Shown: piece after piece, positions 1 through 9,668 of the stretch
Position numbering within the stretch: the first letter of the stretch is position 1
Layout of the letters: every line of letters begins with the position of its first letter
NCBI GenBank assembly: GCA_943737045.1
Contig: CALSFV010000317.1
Location: 250,001 to 314,000 of the forward strand
Direction of reading: 5' to 3'
Length of the DNA stretch: 64,000 nucleotides
From: Parapristionchus giblindavisi
Lineage: Eukaryota; Nematoda; Chromadorea; Rhabditida; Diplogasteridae
Translations under genes and position numbers: made by a program
Notes under the pieces: generated by a model
Told to the model about the DNA's origin: nothing
The model's input: only the letters and a program-made list of their open reading frames with translations
Database searches by the model: none

Positions 1-55
1 TTCCTGACTTACCCGGTGTTCTGGCCCCTTGTTCTGAAGTATTGCCGAGATTACT
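1..55. other. window edge, outer flank of foldback
   Basis: This stretch carries CGGTGTTCTGG and TTCTGAAGTATTGCC. Similar words recur at 395-450 and in the inverted repeat at 35235-35405, so it is probably the flank of a related repeat. No coding potential is seen. Confidence 0.3.
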
Positions 56-292
56 GTGCACTAGTGTTCCGCATTCGTGCATTAGTCGTGCAATTCGTGC
101 AATCGTTGCATCATTTTCAGTCATCAGTGACATTTAGCAGTCGCTATTTTAATGCTTTTCTTTGTTAGATAAATGCAAATTTCAATAAAGCATTAAAATT
201 AGCGACCACTAAATGTCACTAATGACTGAAAATGATGCAACGATTGCACGAATTGCACGACTATTGCACGAATGCGGAACACTGCTGTGCAC
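56..292. repeat. foldback (inverted repeat) element
   Basis: The left arm (about 56-165) is the reverse complement of the right arm (about 190-292). Both share the words GTTCCGCATTCGTGCA, TCGTGCAATTCGTGCAATCG and TCATTTTCAGTCAT in opposite orientation. The spacer is about 25 bp, so a transcript would form a hairpin of about 100 bp. It looks like a non-autonomous DNA element; no target duplication was identified. Confidence 0.7.
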
Positions 293-1283
293 TACCGCGC
301 AACACGGGACCAGAACAACGGATCAGTCAAAAAGGATACGAAAAAATGAAATAAACACGAAGGAAAGGGGCTTTTTACGCTAGACTTTTATACTAGGACT
401 GGTCTCTTTTGGACTTATTCCGTGGCCTGAAGTAGTGCCGATAACTGTCATACATGGAACCATCTCATATCGCTACACGTTAGTTAAGCCTCTGTAATAG
501 CGGCGCAGCACATCTGTCGTCTCACAACATGAGATTGTGAAAATACAAACCGCACACCACGTTTTGGACAAAAGTCGCCTCGGCGTCCCCATTGCCCCGC
601 TATTCCCATCTCTCTCGCATTTTGAACTAACGTGGCTGCAGATGCACTGACCGACCGCACACAGCGTTTCAGCCCTGTGGGGAGAGAGGAAACAGAATTT
701 TTGTCAAAATGCCCATAATGCGCATCAATGCCGGGGAGGCGGAGTCTCTCTCCTCCGCGCCCTTGCATGCGTCGCGTGTCGCGTCGCGTGTGTCTAACTG
801 TCTGAACTCTCGCGCGCGTCGTCTCTCTTTTTCTCTCGTCGCCTCGCTAGATTCCGCTCTCGAAACGCTGTGCCGCATACCTGCTCTAGATAAAGTATCT
901 AACAATAAATGTGTAAAATGCACACCATAGTATCATACATAAAACAGCGCGCCTATGTTCACATTTGACAGGCACATGAAATCGGCGGGTTTACCAACAA
1001 CATACACATGGGCGGGGTACCTGGAGCTCGATTCTACAGGAGGGGGGGGGCATGTGAACGAAAAATGGTCATTTTTACAGAGACCTTTACTTATTTTTTT
1101 CAAAAATTCCACCTAAACGTCATTTTTACAGGGGGGCCTTCCACAAATTTTCGAAAAGTCAATTTTCGAAAAGTACAGAGGGCACGGCGCCCATTTATGA
1201 TTACTGTGCATCGATCGATAGTTTGCGCAAGATACAGTATGCCATCAGTCTTTATTTAAACTGATTCGATCAATAATATCTCT
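293..1283. other. intergenic; GC-rich pyrimidine stretch, no gene recognised
   Basis: The region 690-870 is rich in CG and TCTC (GTCGCGTGTCGCGTCGCG) and is followed by AATAAA at about 904, so it may be an old LTR or a promoter/terminator. The short open frames here lack splice-compatible ends and family motifs. A run of about 9 G lies near 1042. Confidence 0.35.
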
Positions 1284-2308
1284 CTACAATCCAAGCATTT
1301 TGCTCTGCGTGACCACCTCGTCGCCAGCCGTATCGATCTTGACCGTACTCGCCAGAATTCCTGAGATTATTGATTGATTTTTTTTCAAATTATCGATTGA
1401 AACTTTAAAATTATCGATTGAAACTTTCAAATTATCGAGCATATTTCAAATTATCGATTAAATTACAAATTATCGATCGAAATATCGATTGACAATCCTC
1501 ACCAAGCAGTTCATCGGGGAACTTTCTCTCCTCGAGAATACCCTGAGCCATCTCCAGCTTCTCCTTCATCGTTGCAAAGCGACGTATAACCTGGGTGTAG
1601 TAATCATTATTTTCTTTGATCTTTGATCTTTTATTATTGAAATTTGATCTTTCATTATTGATCTTTGATCCTTCATAGTTGATCTTTGATCTTTCATAAT
1701 TGATCTTTGATCTATCATAATTGATCTTTGATCTTTCATAGTTGATCATTGATCTTTTATAATTGTTATTTGCTCTTTCATAATTGGTCTTTGATCTTTA
1801 ATTATTGATCTTTGATCTGTCATAATTGATCTTTGATCTTTGATCTCTGCCTACCTTGAACAGAATGTTGTAGAGATTCCAATGGGCGAGAGCGACTGTG
1901 CCGCAGGCGATCAATAACTGTAGATTAATCGATATTATTTTTGAAAAAAATATTTAAAAATACCGAAATGATGCAGGAGATTAGAATTGCAGTTTGATGG
2001 GTGGACGTAGCATCGGCCACATCTTGGAAGCTGGCTTTCTGAAAGCGAATACTGCCTGAGACTGCCAGAGAGCGGTTTGTAAGGCGCTAGCCGAATTTTT
2101 GGAAAACTCGGAACTCATGTTTTTTGGAACAGAGACTTTTGGAACGGGACATTTGTAGAACGTTCTCTTTAAAAAGAGTAATGCATCCTTTATTAGTAGT
2201 CTAGTAGTAGAGTGGAATAGTAGCTAGGGTAGCTAGTAGCAGTTCAGGCTGTGTTCCGAAAGGGATAGTGCCTTTGGAAAGACTTACATCATCGATGCTG
2301 AATCCCAT
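1284..2308 (-). CDS. small single-pass membrane protein, 107 aa, family unknown
   Basis: Five exons read from the minus strand: 2288-2308, 1964-2038, 1855-1917, 1503-1590 and 1284-1360. All phases agree and the frame ends in TAG. It starts MGFSIDD. A hydrophobic stretch at about residues 23-48 (AILISCIIS joined to LLIACGTVALAHW) is one membrane helix. A basic, helical segment follows (VIRRFATMKEKLEMAQ). There is no signal-peptide-like start, so the N-terminus is probably outside the helix without cleavage. The introns carry TTTGATC arrays, and the first intron separates a 21-nt start exon. The family was not recognised and no function is proposed. The start codon is the first ATG in an exon with a clean GTAAGTC donor; an upstream exon cannot be excluded. 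Confidence 0.68.
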
Positions 2309-2364
2309 TATTGGAGGCGAAGCAACCGATCAGAATGGACAAACTGGGAAGGAATGAAATGGAA

Positions 2365-2445
2365 TAAGCTAATTTGACACTCTCCTCTCTGGCAATGCTC
2401 TCTCGTAGACAAAGAAGAGATATTGGCCAGAGCGGAGAGTATCAA
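2365..2445. repeat. family-1 palindromic MITE copy
   Basis: It carries the family words AGCTAATTTGA, CTCTCTCGTAGACAAAGA and CCAGAGCGGAGAG in near-palindromic order. It separates the two divergent genes on either side. Confidence 0.7.
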
Positions 2446-2549
2446 ATTGGCAGCGATAAGATTAATTCAAGATGTGTAAAATTTAATCCGATTAACACTT
2501 TATGAAAGTGCGCAAAGATCAAAGATCAAAGATCAAAGATCTCATTCAG

Positions 2550-5500
2550 GTATCCGAGGACACGGCAGTGATGCGAATGAAGCAAGCGGCGTGAGTCTTG
2601 CATATTTTAAATATACTTATTATAAGGTTAATAGTATTAATATTATTAATAATTGTTTTGTAATATTATTATTACTTACAATTATTACTTGTTAGAACTG
2701 CAGATATCATATCTGTGATTCTACTTCAGCTGCTATATTTTAATCATCTACTGTTTCCATCTTCTCATCTCATTCGTTATATTCTGTTCTTTTCTCGAGA
2801 ACGCATAAATAAATATTGGCCTTATAAAATACACTTGTTTATTTGGTACGAGAGTAGCCAGCCACAGCCACAATGTGTTTCTATGTTTAGAGAGAGCGCA
2901 CAAGTTAGATAGTACGTAGATCAGCGATCGAGGAAGGAAGGGAGGAAAAAGTGGGGAGTTGATCGATAGTTCTTTCTCTGTTTAGCAGCCAGTAGCAAGG
3001 CAATTACACAAGTACATTTTATACGGACAATATTATTATTATTATATTTACTCCAGAGCGATCCCGCACCAGGACACGTTCTGCTACACGCTGGTGTTCG
3101 GGGTGCAGGGACGGGAGCGGAGCAATGCGAAGGGCGAGGCGGATTGGGTGTATGAGATGGTCCATCTGAATGAGAAGAATCAGTCCAGCACGAGTGAGTG
3201 CTCGTATACCTTGGCTGTATTACCTTTTATTATTAAAATAATTTAATTATTTATTTAAATAATACTGTACCTGACAAAGCGGTCTCTCCATTGCATACAT
3301 TCGCTAATGCTTTTGTCTAGCGACCCGAACCTCGCTGGTTCGATTCCCGGCCGGTGCAAATCAACTTTGCCGATTTTTTTTTTGCAAAAATTCGAGAGCG
3401 GGAAGAAACAAACCTTTCACATTTATATGAAGCAGTGAACGAACACATTTCAACCATGCTAATTTTGAAATACTCTATTTTTTAAATATTTTCTCAATTA
3501 TAACGTGCATTGTTCAATAGCAGTCTCTATAATAAGCCAAAATTTCAGTGTTGGTGCGTTTTCTCTTCTTCAACAACCACACCGGCGCCATATACTCGTG
3601 CTACAAGTGGCTAGCCAATGGTAAATCAATTATTTTCCACTCCGATCAATCAATAATCGGCCTACCGTACCTTGCAGGAACGTGCGGGGAGGCCGGCATC
3701 TACGTGATCTCCCGCCATATATCGATTGATCATGCCGAGTTGGCGGTGCTGGAGACCACATTCAAGGCCGTCTGCATGCAGCCCCAGAAACTCTTCCATA
3801 CCGGAACTCATGGTCAGGGTTCAAAAGATCAAAGATCAAGGATCAAAGATCAACATTGCATTTGCAGATGAATGCGTAATGGACCCTACGAAGGTGAAGC
3901 TGCCAGCTTGTGCTGTCATCGACAAAGTCAACGAAGAATCGTTCACAAAGGTGGGAATTGATCTTTGATTTTTTATCTCTGATCTCTGAACTTCCAGGCG
4001 TCGGTCGACGATCTGTTCTGGACCAATAGCAACGCGACCGCCGACGACGTATGGGAGAATGCGGTGAATTCGGAGTACGGCAGCAGTGCTACAGTAACCC
4101 GAGACTTTCTGTTCGGGAGTCAGTCACAGTCAAATATCAGGCATGGCCGACGCTCGAGAACGACAGTCTACTGGACTACGGTGTGTACTACGCAATAGCG
4201 TCCGATAAGCCGGACGCGAAGCTGGTCGCGATCATGAAAAACGGCACGGAATTCGTCAAGATTTTCGAAACGTAAGTCATTTAAAAAAAAAATTATAATT
4301 ATAATACATTTATCTGACCTCGAAGGGTATTTTAAGATTCATAATTAAATGTTTGAAAATATAGCTAGGAGGTAAGAAAGAAGGCTGCGATTACTTGATC
4401 GTAGCATACAACACTTTTTTACAATCTCATTACTTTGCACATTAAATTAAGTGGCCGCTTAAAAATTTATCAAAAGCTCCTTTTTTTCGTTCTGAGCGGT
4501 TCTGCCGCAAGATTGAACTCGATCGAGCTGATTGCGACCGTGAATTAGATGAGCTTGAAAGTGAATATAATAATGCAAAATATTGATTGCTCTCACAATT
4601 CTCAGCAATTCTGGATGCGGCTACGCCACAGTTGAGGTGCGCACACTCACCAACTTCCCCGCAGTTGCCCTAGTCGGATCGCAGGTTTGATCTTTGATCT
4701 TTGTAGTCTGAACTTTGATCTTTGATCTTTCTCAGCTTCTTCTTCTCTCTCGCCATCCATATCCTCCCAATGCCGAGCTACTCCGTCGTAAGGGACAGCG
4801 GTCTGCGCCTATGCCCTGCCTAACATTGATTGGTAAGACCAGCAGAGATCAAAGATCAAAGATCAATGCTCTCCAGATCGTGTGCCCTCAAAGTGTGCTG
4901 TTCTCAATCCCCCACAATGTACAGCGTCTACTCCAATCCGAATGGCCGAACAGGTGCAGATAGTCAATCATAGATTGGTGCTAATCGATAAATCAATAAT
5001 CTAATCGATAAATCAATAATCTAATCGATAAATCAATAATCAATAATAGCTCCATGGTGAATGGCAACTGTATTCATCTGATCCTTACGTCTCTCTGAAC
5101 ACCCGATGCATCGTCTCATCCTCAAGCATGGACGAGTTCCTGTTCAATTGTTTGAGTGAAAGGTAAGTTACTAATCGATGATTTTCTACACAGTTACAAT
5201 TGTGAGCGAGAGGTGACACATGGTGTGGTGCACCTAACCACGGCGACGTTTGCTAATCCATAATTTCTCGTTTATTTATAATAGATATTCTGTGAGAGAA
5301 ATGTCAGATGGTGCGGTGCACCACACCGCGGCGACGTTTACTAATCGATGATTTTCCTCGCAGTTACAATGGAGACTGTGAGCGGGAGGTGTTGTCGCGT
5401 ATTCGCGCTGACGCCTGGGGAGGCTACACTCGGCTGAGTGCTCGACGACCCGATAATGCTGATAAGGTCCCCACTTGAATCATCGTTTGATTTATTTATT

Positions 5501-6097
5501 ATTTACCCGTGACAGGTGCGACAGCAAATACAGAAACGATCTCACTTGCTTCGCCTCATTCCATAATTTTATTTTCCCTTTCACCTCTCTGTTTATCGTT
5601 AAAGATAAATAAATTATTATTATTAAGGACAAGGACAACCATGAGATTCCCGTCCGTGTTCGATCCGAGATCTTCGACCGAGGCAATATCACTGTCACCG
5701 ACAACTATCTCCTGCTGATTTCGGTACGGATACGTATCAGGGGTTACGGTAGATTTTGGTAATTTGTTCGGTATATCCCGGGGTTACGGTAGATTTTGGT
5801 AATTTGTTCGGTATATCCCGGGGTTACGGTAGATTTTGGTAATTTGTTCGGTATATCCCGGGGTTACGGTAGATTTCGGAACGGATACGGTATCAGGGGT
5901 TACGGTAGATTTCCATTCAGGAAGACACATTGATTGGCAGACGGTACTCGCTGTGGCTGAGAGCTGGCGGCACGACCGCGGCACAGAAAGCCGCGGCTCC
6001 GCGTCCACTGACGCGTCGTGACGCGCGTGTCATCGCGCAAGCGTGTGTGTGGCCGCGTCAAGCACACCTAAGGAATCGCGAACAGAATTGTCTATGA
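2550..6097 (+). CDS. multi-exon cysteine-containing protein, family unknown (5' end uncertain)
   Basis: Exons: 2550-2590, 3057-3193, 3549-3620, 3678-3812, 3868-3950, 3998-4093, 4141-4271, 4606-4684, 4736-4832, 4877-4953, 5050-5162, 5364-5466, 5628-5723, 5921-6097. All join in phase to give 478 codons and TGA, and AATAAA follows at 6126. The intron 4094-4140 is only 47 nt; reading through it would break the frame, which supports splicing. Spaced cysteines and NxT/NxS sites (NHT, NAT, NGT, NIT) suggest an extracellular protein, but no signal peptide was found. The true start may be ATG AAA at about 2503, joined at 2550, or an unseen exon. The C-terminus is basic (PLTRRDAR, PRQAHLRNRE). I recognise no domain family. 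Introns hold a tRNA-like fragment, TTTGATC arrays and a tandem repeat. Confidence 0.7.
2807..3038. repeat. TIR element, TATAAAATACACTTG family
   Basis: The ends are inverted: TTATAAAATACACTTGT on the left and ACAAGTACATTTTATACGG on the right, each bordered by ATATTG/CAATAT. Related copies lie at 25693-25883 and 37391-37690, with a fragment at 50330-50395. It lies in intron 1 of the gene at 2550-6097. Confidence 0.6.
3318..3362 (+). other. tRNA-derived fragment (B box) in an intron
   Basis: A T-arm-like segment contains a perfect B box, GGTTCGATTCC, followed by CGGCCGGTGC. The upstream half has no convincing D arm, so this is a SINE or tRNA pseudogene remnant, not a functional tRNA. Confidence 0.5.
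5183..5225 (+). repeat. partial duplicate of downstream exon start
   Basis: The acceptor and first codons of the exon at 5364 (cag|TTACAATGG..TGTGAGCGGGAGGT) recur here as cag|TTACAATTGTGAGCGAGAGGT, then diverge. The flanking sequence (CTAATCGATGATTTTC) is duplicated too. It is a short local duplication that created a decoy splice acceptor. Confidence 0.6.
5736..5915 (+). repeat. tandem repeat, about 53-bp units, in last intron
   Basis: Units contain GGGGTTACGGTAGATTT and GGTAATTTGTTCGGTATA. About three near-identical copies and two partial ones lie between the last two exons of the 2550-6097 gene. Confidence 0.8.
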
Positions 6098-6505
6098 TCG
6101 AATATTGCACTTGAGATATTTCAATCAATAAAGAAGGCTAACCACTTTGTTGATTTTTGAATTTACGAAATCATTTTCACTGAATCAGCATAAAATAAAT
6201 AACGGCAAAATAACTTTTCGATCAATGGTGGTTGACTACCGTAACCATTTACAGTATTCCACTTGACGTTTAAAAATTACTAAAATAATTGTCCTCCTGA
6301 TTATCTCGGTGTCTAAACCAAGCGCCGAAAAACCGATCATGTTTCTCTACGATTTTTTCATTATTGAACTATCTAAATAATAGTAAATAATAATAAATAA
6401 TCTCTTTTTCAATAATATTCTTGTTACCGGTGGCAAAGATCATCAGATAAGAATGAGGGCTCGCTTGACCGACTCCACCCCTTTCTTTGACCTCGACCCT
6501 CTCTG
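6098..6505. other. 3' flank; nothing recognised
   Basis: AATAAA at 6126 is a plausible poly(A) signal for the gene ending at 6097. The remainder is AT-rich with no gene or repeat that I can name. Confidence 0.4.
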
Positions 6506-6509
6506 TTAA

Positions 6510-6849
6510 AGGTGGACTCCCGCGAATATTTTCGTGAACAAACTGTGAAGGCAGAATGATAGCAAAAGTTATTCTACATACCGTACACTATTTATTTTAA
6601 GCTAATTCAGCTTATTGATCGCTAGTATCATGAATGAATCATGCAATCAAACTCAGGCAAAGGCGCGCTTTTTGAAAATAGGAAAGTTCGGCAATAGGAT
6701 TCGAACCCGCGACCATGCGCTTTCTAGTCAGAAGTTTTACCACTACGCTAAGAGAGCGATGGGTAGTCTTCCTATCTTCTTGCATATCACTAGACACTTG
6801 CATAAGCGAGATGTAAGAGATTTGCATGATCATTCGCGGGTCTCCACCT
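6510..6849. mobile_element. TTAA-flanked TIR element carrying a tRNA-like module
   Basis: The element begins AGGTGGACTCCCGCGAAT and ends ATTCGCGGGTCTCCACCT, which are good inverted ends, and TTAA lies on each side (6506-6509, 6850-6853). The TTAA duplication suggests mobilisation by a piggyBac- or Kolobok-type transposase. Inside, on the minus strand at about 6690-6765, is a tRNA-like sequence with an A-box-like GCGTAGTGGT and a B box GGGTTCGAATCC. A longer relative is at 47317-47979 and a decayed one at 41785-41912. No transposase is encoded. Confidence 0.75.
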
Positions 6850-7185
6850 TTAATATCGATGGCCATCATCTCTTTAGTTGCCTTGTCCTTCAGTATGTGT
6901 ACTTTCACTCTAATTGTTTAGGGTTCCGCTGCCAAGAACCTTCTATTATCAATCTTTTTACGTCTGGTACCTACCTTTTACTCGTGTTACCTTGTTCCTA
7001 TTTAGACATTAATAATAATAATAATAATATTAAATTTATCTGACCTCGGAGAGTATTTTCAGATTCATAATTAAATTATTGAAAAATATGGTAAAGTCAG
7101 GAGGTAAGAAAGAAGGCTGCGATTACTTGATCGCAGCATACAATACTTATGACTATTATCGATATTGTATTTATTTTATTTTAAG

Positions 7186-7302
7186 ATGCGACACCCTAAG
7201 CTAATTTTACTCTCCGCTCTGGCCACACTCTCTCATATACAAAGAAAGCGAGAGAGTGAGCCAGAGCGGAGAGTTTCAAATTATCTTGGGGTGTCGCTTT
7301 AA
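7186..7302. repeat. family-1 palindromic MITE copy
   Basis: The outer ends are GACACCC and GGGGTGTC. The inner arms are CTAATTTTACTCTCCGCTCTGG and its reverse complement. This is one of the better preserved copies. Confidence 0.8.
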
Positions 7303-7560
7303 GGAGGTGGTTGTGGGTAGAGAGGCTCTCGAGACTGCGACATGATCGATGGTCGCTGAGTGTGCTCAATTGGACCCCCAGTTGCAAGAGGAAACAGGGA
7401 CGCCCAGTCAAGAGATGGAGGGACGATTTCGTGAAGGCTGCTGGTCCTCAATTCATGCAAATTGCGAGGCACAATCGTTCGGAATGGAGAAATTTCATGG
7501 CAACCCAGCTACGTAACACCCATTAGCTGATAAAGTTGTTCAATGTCAATGTCAATGTCA
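7303..7560 (+). pseudogene. 3' end of a non-LTR retrotransposon (reverse-transcriptase C-terminus)
   Basis: The frame 7311-7526 encodes the typical C-terminal tail of LINE polyproteins: a short LSRLRHDRWS segment, KRKQGRPVKRWRDDF, and a final W..F region ending in a stop. The GRP.(K)RW.DD motif is characteristic of LINE tails of the RTE/CR1 type. A short tandem tail (TGTCAA units, 7540-7558) follows, as at many LINE 3' ends. It is a 5'-truncated, dead copy immediately upstream of the gene at 7575. Confidence 0.72.
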
Positions 7561-7574
7561 AATGTCGCTTTAAG

Positions 7575-9015
7575 ATGCGACTGCTCATGCTCACCACAAT
7601 TCTCCTATTGGCTCTCGTAATTAGCGTCGCTTCCATAGACCAAACCAACTCGCCTCAAATATCTGAACACAGCGTTAATGTGACGTGGGCCACGACAACA
7701 TTCGCAAATGGGACGGTGAGTCATCTTTGATCTTTGATCTTTATTCTGATCTTTGGATATTTTCAGAGGCAGATTTGCATGTGCAATGTAGCAGTAAACG
7801 TTACTGGCAAGAGCAGCGCGACGTCCGATATTACCGTAATCCATTTTAGGGCACTAGGTCGAATGAGAACCGATGAATGCTACTGGCTGGATGATAACCA
7901 TTTGCATATGAGAGACAAGCGCTAATGAATAGACAAAATATGCAAATGGTTATCATCCAGTCGGTTATTATTCATCGGTTCTCATTCGACCTAGTGCCCA
8001 TTTTAGCCTGCTGTCAGACAGACTTAAATTTCTAATTTCTTACTTTTCATTTTCTTTATTATAAGAAGTATCTGTTAAAAATCCTGTTTATAAGTAAAAA
8101 ATGTTCTAAGTCAATTTCTTAGAAGGGAACATCTCGGAATTTTGTGAGTGGTTTACGATTTCTAATAATTTTATTACAGAGGTGTTTGTGCAAATTGTTC
8201 GATTCTGATGACAAAAGCAGAAGAATACCGAAGAATGCCGAACTAAAGGTAACATCCCGGTTCTTTCAATTCTCGGTTCCGGTTCTGGTTCCGATCTTAT
8301 TTAATAATTTGATCACTTTCAGCAACAACTTTGGTTCTGCAACGAAGTGGACGGTTATTTCGTAAAAATGGAGGTCCGTCATGACCCTTTGGCAATACAA
8401 GTAGTCACGCACAGAAAAATAATCCTACTCCACAGCACGCGCGACCTGTGAAGTGTATTTAAAGGGACCGAAACCTTTGTCAACGGTCTCTTTAACGGTC
8501 TACGCTCTCTCGTTGTTAGAGAATAGAGAAATAGTGTGCGCAATGAAGAGACCATTGAGAGAGCTCACTATCCCTTTAACACTCGTTCTGTGTTAAAAGT
8601 AGCAAAATGTGTTAAATATAGCGCTTCACAGGTCGTGCGTGCTGTGGAGTAGGCTTTTTCCCCCGGAACATCTTCGGTTTCTGATATGGAAATGAAATTG
8701 GATTAGGATGAGAGAATATGGGAAAAGAGGAGAAAGATCTCTCATTTCATCATTCAATCAATCAGGCCAGAAACAGAAGAAGTGCTTATTTTTCTGTATG
8801 CACTCTATCTTCACTTTTCATTTTTCTCGTTGCAGGAGCATTTGTGCTCAATCCAAGTCACGGATCTCACACAATACATCGAAGGCATCAAGACGACAAA
8901 GCCTAGTTTCAAATCGGATCTGTGCGTGGCCGCAACGAGGGCGTCCAAGATCGTGAAGATGTGTGATTGTTTCAACGTTCAAAATATCGCGGATCGTTCC
9001 CGAGTGTCGCAGTGA
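7575..9015 (+). CDS. secreted cysteine-rich protein, 178 aa, family unknown
   Basis: Five exons with matching phases: 7575-7715, 7767-7835, 8180-8248, 8323-8400, 8836-9015, ending TGA. The N-terminus (MRLLMLTTILLLALVISVAS) is a clear signal peptide, cleaved near residue 20. The mature part holds about nine cysteines, including CMCN, RCLCK and KMCDCF, and NxT sites (NVT twice, NGT), fitting a disulfide-bonded, glycosylated extracellular protein. I recognise no named family. Intron 2 contains an inverted-repeat element and intron 4 a nested pair of elements. The ATG lies just after CTTTAAG, a possible splice or trans-splice acceptor. Confidence 0.78.
7845..8003. repeat. inverted-repeat element (CACTAGGTCGAATG family)
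   Basis: The arms GGGCACTAGGTCGAATGAGA and TCTCATTCGACCTAGTGCCC are exact reverse complements. The inner word ATGATAACCATTTGCATA is mirrored too. A diverged relative is at 53905-54055 and shares AGAGACAAGCGCTAATGAAT. Confidence 0.85.
8415..8660. repeat. inverted-repeat element interrupted by another element
   Basis: The outer arms are CCTACTCCACAGCACGCGCG and, at the far end, CGTGCGTGCTGTGGAGTAGG, with CACAGGTCGTG/CGACCTGTG. The family-2 element at 8463-8575 sits between the arms, so the insertion is nested. The CACAGAAAAATAA edge is shared with the inverted repeat at 36463-36572. Confidence 0.75.
8463..8575. mobile_element. family-2 TTAA MITE copy
   Basis: This 113-bp element starts AGGGACCGAAACC, carries CAACGGTCTCTTTAACG and its mirror, and ends TCCCT. 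TTAA flanks it at 8459-8462 and 8576-8579. Other copies: 15997-16108, 19758-19870, 24355-24467, 36222-36334 and 46108-46219. Confidence 0.8.
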
Positions 9016-9668
9016 CTCCTCCTCTGATAATGTCTATGGCCAAACTCCGGTTCGCGTGCCCACCAAAGTTGTCTTGATGCACAAGAAAAAAGCCGTTCTG
9101 AGGCCTAAATTTGAGACTGACTTTTGAAACTGTAGGCCGTAATATCATCAAACACCTTATACTACCGTTGTCATTTATACTGTACATTCAACTACGGTAG
9201 TCAAACTGTACCATGATGATTCCATCTCAAAAGTTTTTGACCAATTAATGCTTAAACCTACTTCACTCAGAGCCCATTCTAATTGATGTACCATTACCTG
9301 AACTTGCCTACTATCATGATTTAACAAAACTGCATCATCGGCGAATTGTATTTAAAAGAACATCATAAAAAGTGCTAAAATGATGATTTCTGTGCGTTAG
9401 AAAGAACATTTCATATACACATTTCACACATTACAAGGATTTGCATAATATATTCATCTGTCCTCTGATAAAATACGATTGATTAGCAAAAAAAAAGGAA
9501 ATGAAAGTGCACCGTTAAATTAGTATTATGCGAGGTGAAAGAGTTAGAAAGAAATACTTAGCATTAGAACTTTTCAGATAAAACGAATTGAATATGGCAG
9601 CAAATTGGGATAGATGATAGATTCGCAGGGTATACTGTATACAATCGATCGATATGACAACTTATTGA
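9016..9668. other. intergenic with LINE remnant
   Basis: The region contains the reverse-transcriptase fragment described separately. The rest (9360-9668) is AT-rich and shows nothing else that I recognise. Confidence 0.4.
9170..9352 (-). pseudogene. non-LTR retrotransposon reverse-transcriptase fragment
   Basis: On the minus strand the frame reads IQFADDAVLL, the catalytic xADD box of reverse transcriptase. It continues for about 40 codons with the LEWALSEVGLSINWSKT pattern typical of LINE RTs (a helix then LN..KT), then stops. It is a truncated dead copy on the opposite strand to the LINE tail at 7303-7560. Confidence 0.78.

Noticed and set aside
484..930. Overlapping open frames in the GC-rich stretch
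   Set aside because: All three are short, on both strands, and reflect low stop-codon density in GC-rich DNA; no motif or splice signal supports them.
4051..4275. Single long frame MGECGEFGVRQQCYSN as one exon start
   Set aside because: A 47-nt GT-AG intron at 4094-4140 resolves the apparent frameshift and keeps the exon in phase on both sides; the frame before it is not the coding one.
5516..5570. Alternative exon after GTGACAG at 5515 in the 2550-6097 gene
   Set aside because: In the required phase it stops at TAA after 16 codons, whereas the exon at 5628-5723 continues the frame to a good C-terminus.
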